Part shown: positions 1 through 6,230 of the stretch, piece after piece
Layout of the letters: every line of letters begins with the position of its first letter
Position numbering within the stretch: position 1 is the first letter of the stretch
Assembly: GCA_035286745.1 (NCBI GenBank)
Contig: DATECU010000004.1
Span: 1-11,075 of the forward strand
Direction: 5' to 3'
From: DATECU01 sp035286745
Lineage (GTDB): Bacteria > Acidobacteriota > Vicinamibacteria > Fen-336
Length of the DNA stretch: 11,075 nt
Notes under the pieces: generated by a model
Database searches by the model: none
What the model was told of the DNA's origin: nothing
What the model saw: only the letters and a program-made list of their open reading frames with translations
Position numbers and translations under genes: made by a program

Positions 1-1
1 C

Positions 2-505
2 GAGGGTCCGCTCCGAGCCGACAAGCCGTACCAGTTCAAGCTCCACGCCTCGTACAGCTTCCCCTTCGGCTTGACGGTTTCCGAGGGTTTCTTCCTGTCC
101 GCCGGCATCCCGATCTCCGCCCAGGGGCCCGAGATCGTCAACGGCTACGGCGACGGGACCATCTGGCTCAAGTCTCGTGGCTCCGAGGGCCGGACGCCCG
201 CCTACTGGTCGCTGGATCTGCACGCGGACTACGCCCTGCCGTTCTTCAGCAAGGGTGGCAGCAAGCGCCTCAACATCATTGTCGACGCCTTCAACGTGTT
301 CAACCGACATGAGACCCTGGAGGTTGACCAGGACTACGTCTACGAGGGCATGGACACCATCGATGCCTGGGAGGCCGCGGCCAACCTGGACAGCTTCGGC
401 AATCCGAAGTTCAACGCCAGCCTGCCGGCCAGCTCGTACTACAAGACCCCGATCCTGTTCCAGAGCCCGCGTTCGGTGCAGGTCGGCATCAAGTTCACGT
501 TCTAG
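2..505 (+). CDS. TonB-dependent outer-membrane receptor, C-terminal fragment
   Basis: This is the 3' end of a gene whose start lies left of the window; the open frame runs from base 2 to a TAG stop, giving 167 residues. The protein would be a 22-strand outer-membrane beta barrel that imports a ligand using energy from TonB. What is visible is the last part of the barrel: alternating aromatic and polar strands, a segment reading VDAFNVFNRHET (a form of the common 'N-x-F-N' strand motif of these receptors), a loop rich in Asp and Tyr, and a final strand VQVGIKFTF. The terminal Phe on an amphipathic strand is the usual BAM recognition signal. The plug domain and TonB box are not in view, so the substrate cannot be told. 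The style resembles the large carboxypeptidase-regulatory-like receptors common in Acidobacteriota and Bacteroidota; that placement is inference. It converges on ftsY and is followed by a strong hairpin. Confidence 0.82.
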   Translation, partial: EGPLRADKPYQFKLHASYSFPFGLTVSEGFFLSAGIPISAQGPEIVNGYGDGTIWLKSRGSEGRTPAYWSLDLHADYALPFFSKGGSKRLNIIVDAFNVFNRHETLEVDQDYVYEGMDTIDAWEAAANLDSFGNPKFNASLPASSYYKTPILFQSPRSVQVGIKFTF

Positions 506-529
506 ACGGGAAGGGTCGTCTTTCGACGT

Positions 530-559
530 GGCAAGAGGCGGCTTCGGCCGCCTCTTGCC
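530..559. terminator. Perfect 13-bp hairpin with UUCG loop between convergent genes
   Basis: Arms 530-542 and 547-559 are exact inverted repeats (GGCAAGAGGCGGC and its complement) closing a TTCG tetraloop in the very stable C(UUCG)G context. It starts 24 bases after the receptor stop and ends 88 bases beyond the ftsY stop on the other strand, so it can serve both transcripts. Neither side has a real run of T: the + strand continues TTGGGC and the - strand continues ACGTCG. It is therefore an intrinsic terminator with a poor U tract, or a 3'-end stabilising hairpin. Bases 560-647 hold nothing else that I recognise. Confidence 0.8.
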
Positions 560-647
560 TTGGGCGGGCCAGCCTCACACCCCCACCCCGCGCCTCTGTG
601 GTCTCGTTGCTTGCTTCTTGGTGTTGACCGCGCCAGGTTGGTACGGC

Positions 648-1565
648 TCAATCCGCGAGCAGGCTGTCGGCGAAGGACTGGGCGTCGAACGGCAGCAGGT
701 CATCCAGCGACTCCCCCACGCCCACATAACGAATCGGAACTCCCAGCTCCCGCACCACCGCCACCGCCGCGCCGCCCTTGGCGGTGCCGTCGAGCTTGGT
801 GAGGACCAGGCCGGTCACCCCCGCGGCTTTCGCGAACTCCCGGCCCTGGACCAGGCCGTTGGAGCCGAGGGTGGCGTCCATCACCAGCAGCGTCTCGTGA
901 GGCGCTCCGGGCACTTCCCGCGCCGCCACCCGGGCCATCTTGCCGAGCTCCGCCATCAGATTGCCCTTGGTGTGCAGGCGTCCCGCGGTGTCCACCAGGA
1001 CCGCCGCGTAGCCGCGGCTGCGTGCCGCCCGCAGACCGTCGGTCAGCACGGCGGACGGGTCCGCCCCCTCGGCTCCGCGATGGAAGGGCGAGGCCGTGCG
1101 CCCGGCCCAGATCTCGAGCTGCTCGGCAGCAGCCGCCCGGAAAGTGTCGGCGGCGCACAGGAGCGTGGTGCGGCCCTCGGCCTTCCAGGTGGCGGCCAGC
1201 TTGCCGATGGTGGTGGTCTTTCCCACCCCGTTCACCCCCACCACGAAGACCACCCACGGCCGGCTGGAGAAGGGCTCAAAGGGCAACCGCCGATCCACGG
1301 CTTGCAGGATCTCGTCTCGGAGCGAGCGTCGCATGATCTCGACGCCCTCAGTCCACAGCTCGCCGCTCTTCGATCGCAGATGCTCCATGGCCTGCCGCAC
1401 CGCCGGCAGGCCCATGTCCGCCGCCAGCAATGCCTCTTCGATGGCGTCGAGGTCTTCGGGCCGGAGCGGCCTCCGACCGTGGATCAGATCCCCCACGTCT
1501 GCGTTCAGGAGGTCGCGGGTCTTGGCCAGGCCCTGCTTGAAGCGTTCGAAGAAGGAAGAGCTCAA
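648..1565 (-). CDS. ftsY: Signal recognition particle receptor GTPase FtsY
   Basis: FtsY docks the ribosome-SRP complex at the inner membrane and, with Ffh, hydrolyses GTP to hand nascent membrane proteins to the translocon. From a TTG start it is 305 residues. That is the short NG-only form as in Thermus, without the long acidic N-terminal domain of E. coli. The N domain helices occupy about 1-95. The G domain shows G1 GVNGVGKTTT (110-119), G2 DTFRAAA (140-146), G3 DTAGR (192-196), G4 TKLDG (256-260) and G5 GVGES (282-286), then the usual PFDAQSFADSLL tail. The family's DATxGQN segment reads DATLGSNG here, with Ser235 where Gln is nearly always found. The start is chosen because TTG at 1565-1563 overlaps the roadblock stop as TTGA, and the next residues (SSSFFERFKQGL) are a typical FtsY N-terminus. 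The frame stays open upstream, but that part overlaps the roadblock gene and looks non-coding. It is the last gene of the - strand run. Confidence 0.95.
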   Translation of the reverse strand: MSSSFFERFKQGLAKTRDLLNADVGDLIHGRRPLRPEDLDAIEEALLAADMGLPAVRQAMEHLRSKSGELWTEGVEIMRRSLRDEILQAVDRRLPFEPFSSRPWVVFVVGVNGVGKTTTIGKLAATWKAEGRTTLLCAADTFRAAAAEQLEIWAGRTASPFHRGAEGADPSAVLTDGLRAARSRGYAAVLVDTAGRLHTKGNLMAELGKMARVAAREVPGAPHETLLVMDATLGSNGLVQGREFAKAAGVTGLVLTKLDGTAKGGAAVAVVRELGVPIRYVGVGESLDDLLPFDAQSFADSLLAD

Positions 1566-1915
1566 AGGGCTTGGTCCATCCTCTCTTGAGTCAGCGCCGA
1601 GGCGTGGACGCATCGGCCCACCTCGGCTGCCCGGCCCAGGGTGAGCACGAGGTAGTAGCCGTCGCGGAGCGGGCGCAGGACCACGTGCCCCCCCTGGTGC
1701 CGCGACAACACATAACGCAGCGTCCCCCAACCCAGTCGGTCGGAGACCCGTCGCACCTGGGCCAGGGCGATGCCCTGGTAAGCCGCCAACAGAGCGTGCC
1801 GATCGTCGCGGGCACCGGCAGCCAGGACCAGCTCCCCGGTCGCGTCCATGAGCAGGGCGCTGCGAGCGCCCGGCAGCCCGCGCACCAGGCCGTCCAGCAG
1901 GGCTTGAAAGGGCAA
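1562..1915 (-). CDS. Roadblock/LC7-domain protein (MglB-like fold)
   Basis: A 117-residue single-domain protein. Roadblock/LC7 proteins are small homodimers; bacterial members such as MglB act as GTPase-activating proteins or partners for Ras-like GTPases such as MglA in polarity, gliding and type IV pilus control. The pattern seen is the family's: an N-terminal helix (LLDGLVRGLPG), a first strand pair ALLMDATGELVLAAG (20-34), a long central helix (about 38-60), then strands RYVLSRHQGGHVVLRPL and GYYLVLTLG (67-94) and a C-terminal helix. The start is a TTG at 1915, five bases after the TPR gene stop, with no clear ribosome binding site, so it probably depends on coupling to the gene before it. 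Its own stop overlaps the ftsY start (TTGA). No Ras-like GTPase gene is in the window; the nearest GTPase is FtsY itself. The assignment rests on fold pattern rather than on catalytic residues. Confidence 0.75.
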   Translation of the reverse strand: MPFQALLDGLVRGLPGARSALLMDATGELVLAAGARDDRHALLAAYQGIALAQVRRVSDRLGWGTLRYVLSRHQGGHVVLRPLRDGYYLVLTLGRAAEVGRCVHASALTQERMDQAL

Positions 1916-1919
1916 GGCG

Positions 1920-2684
1920 CTACTTGAACTGCTTCAGCAGGTCGCCCGCCCGCTTTCCGGCCGGGCCCACCGGATCGAGGCGCACCGCCTCTTCCAGCTT
2001 GCCCTTGGCCTCCGAGAGCCGGCCCGCCCTGTACAGAAGGTCGCCCAGCGTCAGCAACAGCTCGGCGTTGCCCGGGACTTCCTTGAGCCCCGCCTCCAGG
2101 GGCGGGATGGCCTCCTCGGGCCGGCCCTGGCCGACCAACGAGTCGGCCAAACCGGAGTAGGCGGCAACCAGGGCCTTGTTTCGGCCCAGCGAGCTCCGAA
2201 ACCAGTTGGCGGCCTCGGGGAAGTTCTTCTCTTCCAGATAGGCCTGGCCGAGGTTGCGGGCGGACAGGTCCGGGGTCGGGTTGGTGGGATCGTTGAACGC
2301 GGTCAAGAACTCCTTCTTCCCCTCCGCGCGCTTGCCCGACAGCATGAGGGCGGTGCCCAGGTCGTTGCGCACGTCGACGTAGTAGGGGTTGATAACCAGC
2401 GCCTTACGAAAGGCGGAAACGGCATCGTCGAACTTGTTGAGACGCAGGCAGGCGACGCCCAGCCCTTTCTGGATGTAGGGGTTCTTGGGGTCCTTGCTGG
2501 CCGCCTTCTTGAACGCGTCCAGGGCCATGGCGGGTCGGTTCTCCCGCAGGTGCATGAGACCGGCGTTGAACTCGCTCTCGGGGTCGCCGGCGGTCTGCGC
2601 CGCAGCCGGCGCCGCCACGGCCCAGACAACGAGGGCCGCCAACGCCAGCGGCCGGTTTCCAGTCCAGGATCGGTTCATGTTCAT
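1920..2684 (-). CDS. Exported TPR protein, PilF/PilW/Tgl-like
   Basis: A 254-residue protein with an N-terminal signal peptide (RSWTGNR, hydrophobic LALAALVVWAVAAP, then cleavage near AAAQ, about residue 30) followed by about six tetratricopeptide repeats to the C-terminus (for example 35-66, 69-102, 103-136, 139-172, 173-206, 207-240). The third and fourth repeats are joined by an off-register segment, AFNDPTNPTPDLSARNLG. It resembles the break in the PilF/PilW/Tgl family, the TPR pilotins that help assemble the type IV pilus secretin. Unlike those lipoproteins it has no lipobox cysteine, so it should be soluble in the periplasm. The frame is open further upstream, but ATG at 2684 (AAGG five bases before) or ATG at 2678 (GAGG six bases before) starts just ahead of the signal peptide. 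It lies 13 bases after the HD-GYP stop. The TPR and export calls are firm; the pilus link is inference. Confidence 0.85.
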   Translation of the reverse strand: MNMNRSWTGNRPLALAALVVWAVAAPAAAQTAGDPESEFNAGLMHLRENRPAMALDAFKKAASKDPKNPYIQKGLGVACLRLNKFDDAVSAFRKALVINPYYVDVRNDLGTALMLSGKRAEGKKEFLTAFNDPTNPTPDLSARNLGQAYLEEKNFPEAANWFRSSLGRNKALVAAYSGLADSLVGQGRPEEAIPPLEAGLKEVPGNAELLLTLGDLLYRAGRLSEAKGKLEEAVRLDPVGPAGKRAGDLLKQFK

Positions 2685-2693
2685 CCTCACCTT
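2685..2693 (-). promoter_or_regulatory. Ribosome binding site of the TPR gene
   Basis: On the - strand AAGGTGAGG lies directly ahead of ATG 2684 and six bases ahead of a second in-frame ATG at 2678. Either gives the same signal peptide within two residues. It decides against the open frame that continues upstream into the HD-GYP gene. Confidence 0.6.
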
Positions 2694-2697
2694 GCGA

Positions 2698-4524
2698 TCA
2701 TGCCACAGACGAGGCCACGCCTTGACGGGCTGCAAGCGCAACTCGCCGGGCGGCTGCCGGGGTCAGCTCACCGGCAGCGCTGGCCTTCTCCATGGCCGTC
2801 ACGCAGCTCTCGTCGAACTTCTTGCCGGCCAGGAAGCGCAAGCGGGCGAGCGCAGCCTCGAAGGTCATGGCCTTGGAGTAGGGCCGGTCGGTGGTCATGG
2901 CGTCGAAAGCGTCGGCCACGCTCACGATCCGCCCCAACAGCGGAATGGCTTCGCCCTTGAGGCCCTCGGGATAGCCGCTGCCATCCCAGTTCTCGTGGTG
3001 CATCAGCCCCGCGCCCGCCATCTGGCTGAGCATGGGGACCGCGGCCAGGATGTGCTCGCCTTTGCGGGGGTGCTGCTTCATGATCTCGTACTCTTCCTCG
3101 GTGAGGGCGGCGGGCTTGCGCAGGATCTTGTCCTCGATGCCGATCTTGCCCACGTCGTGGATGATGCCCGAGAGGTGGACCCGGTCGACCTCGTCGGGGG
3201 GCATGCCCATGAACTTGGCGATCAGCCGCGAGTAGAAGGCGACCCGCTCGGAGTGGCCCCGCGTATACGGGTCCTTCTCGTCGATGGCGTTGGCCAGCAT
3301 GCGAATGGAGCCCATGAACAGCTCCCGGTTGCGGGTCGCCGCCTGACGGATCTCCTCGATCGCCTTCTCGATCTCCCCTCCCATGTGGTTGAAGGCCTCG
3401 GCCAGCTCCCCCACCTCGTTGGTGCTCTTCACCTTGACCCGGGTCCCGTACTCGCCGCGGGCCAGCCGGCGGGCCGAGCGGGCCAGGTCGTGAATGGGCC
3501 GCGAGATTTGGCCGGCCAGACCTGTGCCTAACGTAATGGCCAAGACGGTCACCAGAGCCACCAGGGCCAGCGACTGGTCGCGCATCTGCAGAGCGCTGTA
3601 GTAGGCCTTGGCCTCGTCGACCTGCACCACCACCCCCCAGTCGGAATCGGGCACCCGGGTGTAGGTGCCGAGCATCCTGACCGACTTGCCCTGGGTCAGC
3701 ATGGTGAAGGGCTCGGTCGAGGAGGCCCGGCCGCCGGTGGCCAGGAGCTTCTGCACGATCTCGACGTTCGACACATCGAGGTTAGGCGCGCTTCCGTCCG
3801 CAGGCTGGAGCAGCTCCGGCCGCGAGTGCGCCACCAGCCGCCCGCGCCCGTCCACCACGTACACGTCCGCAACGCCCCCCTGTCCCATCTCCTTGGTGGT
3901 GGTCCACAGCGGGCCCAGGGAGACCACCGCCAGCACCACCCCCTCCACCGTGCGCTGGTCCGGCGACTCCTCGGGCTTCTTGGGATCCGCAATCCGGACC
4001 GGCTCGCCGAGGACCAAGACCGGCTCCTTGACCGAGCTGGCGGCCAACACCGGATAGCTCACCAGCGGCCGGCCCTGGACGCCGCGGCGAAAGCCCTCCT
4101 CGAGTAGCTGCTGGATGGCGGCCTCCGGGAACTGCACACCGGAGCGCGCCCCCAATCCCTTGATGTCCACCACGCTGATGTAGTAGAAGGGGCTGGTCCC
4201 CTCCACATAACCAGTTAGGGCGTTCTGTTCGCGGATCCGAACCACCCGGGCAGCGAACTGCCCCGGCGCAACGTCCACCTCCAAGGTCCGCGCCACCGCC
4301 ACCAGTTGAGCTTGCAGGCTCTTGAGGTAGGTTCCCACCTGTTGGGACAGGCTGCGCGCGGTGTCCAGTTGCAGGGCCTTCTGGCTCAGTTCCAGGTCCC
4401 CGCGGCTGCGCGACACCAACTGGAACGAGGTGCCCACCAGGGGCACCACACCCACCCCGAACAGGAGCAGCAGCAGGGAGAAGAGAATGCGTCCCCGGCG
4501 CTTGATGACCAGGCCCGAGGCCAC
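2698..4524 (-). CDS. Membrane sensor c-di-GMP phosphodiesterase: Cache-HAMP-HD-GYP
   Basis: A 608-residue inner-membrane signalling enzyme that should hydrolyse cyclic-di-GMP in response to an external ligand. Order: TM helix 1 (about 12-32, FSLLLLLFGVGVVPLV), a periplasmic double-Cache-type sensor (about 35-312, with VYVVDGRGRLVAHSRPEL and the late DSDWGVVVQVDEAKAY strand), TM helix 2 (about 316-338), HAMP (about 338-390), then HD-GYP (about 400-580). Metal ligands of the HD-GYP family all appear present: His424 (RGHSERV), His456-Asp457 (IIHDVGKIG), His485, His509-His510 (HHENWDGSGYP) and Asp538 (SVADAFDAMT). It is therefore likely active. The GTG start at 4524 is preceded by GAGGGGG with eight bases of spacing, inside the end of the cyclase gene. 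The gap to the cyclase stop is three bases, so the two second-messenger enzymes are probably co-translated. The sensor ligand is unknown; Cache domains often bind amino acids or organic acids. Confidence 0.93.
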   Translation of the reverse strand: MASGLVIKRRGRILFSLLLLLFGVGVVPLVGTSFQLVSRSRGDLELSQKALQLDTARSLSQQVGTYLKSLQAQLVAVARTLEVDVAPGQFAARVVRIREQNALTGYVEGTSPFYYISVVDIKGLGARSGVQFPEAAIQQLLEEGFRRGVQGRPLVSYPVLAASSVKEPVLVLGEPVRIADPKKPEESPDQRTVEGVVLAVVSLGPLWTTTKEMGQGGVADVYVVDGRGRLVAHSRPELLQPADGSAPNLDVSNVEIVQKLLATGGRASSTEPFTMLTQGKSVRMLGTYTRVPDSDWGVVVQVDEAKAYYSALQMRDQSLALVALVTVLAITLGTGLAGQISRPIHDLARSARRLARGEYGTRVKVKSTNEVGELAEAFNHMGGEIEKAIEEIRQAATRNRELFMGSIRMLANAIDEKDPYTRGHSERVAFYSRLIAKFMGMPPDEVDRVHLSGIIHDVGKIGIEDKILRKPAALTEEEYEIMKQHPRKGEHILAAVPMLSQMAGAGLMHHENWDGSGYPEGLKGEAIPLLGRIVSVADAFDAMTTDRPYSKAMTFEAALARLRFLAGKKFDESCVTAMEKASAAGELTPAAARRVALAARQGVASSVA

Positions 4525-4527
4525 CGC

Positions 4528-6228
4528 TCAGGCCCCCTCGGCCGTGGACCCTTCGGGGCCCGGCGGACCTCCGCCCAGATAGCGCAAGACCTCGTAGGCG
4601 ACCACCACCTTTTCCTTCCCCTTGAGCGGCTTGGCCCCCAGGTTCGTGCACTCGAAGAGGTCCGTGACCGCATCGAAGGTGTTCTCGCCGATGACGATGG
4701 TCATGGGGGTGGCCACCGAGCTCTCCAGCCGGCTGGCGGTGTTCACCACGTCTCCCAGCACCGTGTACTCCTTCTTGTTGATGCTGCCGATCTCGCAGGC
4801 CACCGCCTTGCCGCTGTTGATGCCGATGCGGATCCGGAGCTGGGGCCCCTCCTTGCGTTCGGCGTTGAACTCCTCCAGGCGCTCCCTCATGTCCAGGGCC
4901 GCCCGGATACACCGGTAGGCGTGGTCGGGCATGTCGAGAGGCGCGCCGAAGACGGCCATGATGGCGTCGCCGATGTACTTGTCCAGGGTGCCCTCGTACT
5001 GGAAGATCACGTCGGTCATCCGCGACAGGTAATCGTTGAGCAAGAGCGCCACCGCCGCCGGGCTCATCCGCTCCGACATGGTGGTGAAGCCCACGATGTC
5101 GGCGAACAGGATGGAGACCTCTTTCGCCTCCGGGACGCCTAGCGCTGCGCTCGAGGACTCGGAGGTTTGCAGGATGCGGTTGGCCACCTGGGGGGAAAGG
5201 AAGCGCCCCAGCCGCTCGCGCTTCTTCTCCTCGGCCAGGATCCGCTGGTTGAGGCGGGAGCGCTCGATGGCGACCGCCGCGTAGTTGGCGAGAGCGGTCA
5301 AGAGGTCCAGGTCGTTCAGGTCGAAGATGTTGGTCCGCATGTTGGAGTCCATGTGGATGATGCCGATCACCTGGTCCTGGTTCCAAAGCGGCGCGCAGAT
5401 GGCGCTCCGGATGCCGTGGAAGTGAATCGACTGGCCGGACTCGAAACGCGGATCGACCAGGGCGTCCGAGGTGAGGATGGCCACCCGCTCTCTCACCACC
5501 CGGTCGGCGATGGTCTTGGAGATGGTGATCTGCCCGGGGTCGGCACCGGGAAGGGCGTTACGGTGGCGGATCACCTTGGGGATCAGCTTGCCGGTGGCCT
5601 CGTCGTTCAGCATCAGAAAGCCGCGATCGGCGGCGATGTGATCGAAGACGATGTCCATCACCTGCTCCAGCACCTCTTCCACCGGCCGCACCGCGATCAG
5701 CGTCTTGGCCACCTCGGTCAGGATCTTGAGGATTCGGTTGGACTTTTCGATCTCCTGGACGTCGGCCTTCTTGGCTCCGGGTACCGCGGCCTTGGGGGTT
5801 TCCACCGGCGACAGCAGCTTGGAAAGCTCGCCCACGCTGCGGATGATGGTGCCGCCTTCCTCGGAGAGCGGCTTGGCCTCGTCCAGCACCACCTTGCCCT
5901 CCAGGGTCTTGTTGAAGGTGATCTGGAACTTGGCCAGCAGGATCCGGTCGCCGTCCTTGAGGTGCGCCTCCACCACCGGCACGCCGTTGACCTGGGTCCC
6001 GTTCTTCGACTTGAGGTCGACGACGCGAACCCCGTCGTCGTCCACCACGATCTTGGCGTGCTGGCGGGAGATGCCGAAGTCCTTGAGCACCAACTGGCAC
6101 TCGGGCGAACGGCCCATGATCACCTCGCCCGAGGTGAAGGTGTGGGTCTGGGTGGTGTCGCCTTCTTGGTAGGTGAGGCGGTACATGCCTTTCCAGGGAA
6201 TGAAGTTGAAGCGGCGCTCGCCGTTCAA
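4528..6228 (-). CDS. FHA-GAF-class III adenylate/guanylate cyclase (class IIIb type)
   Basis: A 566-residue soluble signalling protein. An FHA domain (about 18-105; GRS at 39-41, SRQH at 54-57, SKNGT at 74-78, NG at 81-82) should bind phosphothreonine partners. A linker leads to a GAF domain (about 165-325), a coiled linker (about 325-345) and a class III cyclase domain (about 368-550). Catalytic residues are intact: metal aspartates Asp377 (LFADIVGF) and Asp421 (YIGDAIMAVFG), base-recognising Lys417, and Asn496 and Arg500 (VVNTASR). The second base-recognition position is Thr489 rather than Asp, the Lys/Thr pair typical of class IIIb adenylate cyclases, a group with known bicarbonate- or CO2-responsive members; cAMP is thus the likeliest product. 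The start chosen is TTG 6228 with AAGAGAG five bases upstream. ATG at 6186 (residue 15), closer to the FHA strand, is a fair alternative. It lies two bases after the gpsA stop and three before the HD-GYP start. Confidence 0.93.
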   Translation of the reverse strand: MNGERRFNFIPWKGMYRLTYQEGDTTQTHTFTSGEVIMGRSPECQLVLKDFGISRQHAKIVVDDDGVRVVDLKSKNGTQVNGVPVVEAHLKDGDRILLAKFQITFNKTLEGKVVLDEAKPLSEEGGTIIRSVGELSKLLSPVETPKAAVPGAKKADVQEIEKSNRILKILTEVAKTLIAVRPVEEVLEQVMDIVFDHIAADRGFLMLNDEATGKLIPKVIRHRNALPGADPGQITISKTIADRVVRERVAILTSDALVDPRFESGQSIHFHGIRSAICAPLWNQDQVIGIIHMDSNMRTNIFDLNDLDLLTALANYAAVAIERSRLNQRILAEEKKRERLGRFLSPQVANRILQTSESSSAALGVPEAKEVSILFADIVGFTTMSERMSPAAVALLLNDYLSRMTDVIFQYEGTLDKYIGDAIMAVFGAPLDMPDHAYRCIRAALDMRERLEEFNAERKEGPQLRIRIGINSGKAVACEIGSINKKEYTVLGDVVNTASRLESSVATPMTIVIGENTFDAVTDLFECTNLGAKPLKGKEKVVVAYEVLRYLGGGPPGPEGSTAEGA

Positions 6229-6230
6229 GT

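Noticed and set aside
177..1589. Long + strand open frame (470 codons) across the receptor end, the terminator and ftsY
   Set aside because: Arg/Pro/Ser-rich translation with no family pattern; it is a GC-driven shadow of the receptor and of ftsY on the opposite strand.
1566..1730. Upstream extension of the ftsY frame
   Set aside because: It lies within the roadblock gene and reads as Pro/Arg/Gly-rich filler; typical FtsY sequence begins at the TTG.
3782..5386. 534-codon - strand open frame overlapping the cyclase and HD-GYP genes
   Set aside because: Both real genes in the other frame show full domain motifs across this stretch; this frame is low-complexity Gly/Arg/Pro/His.
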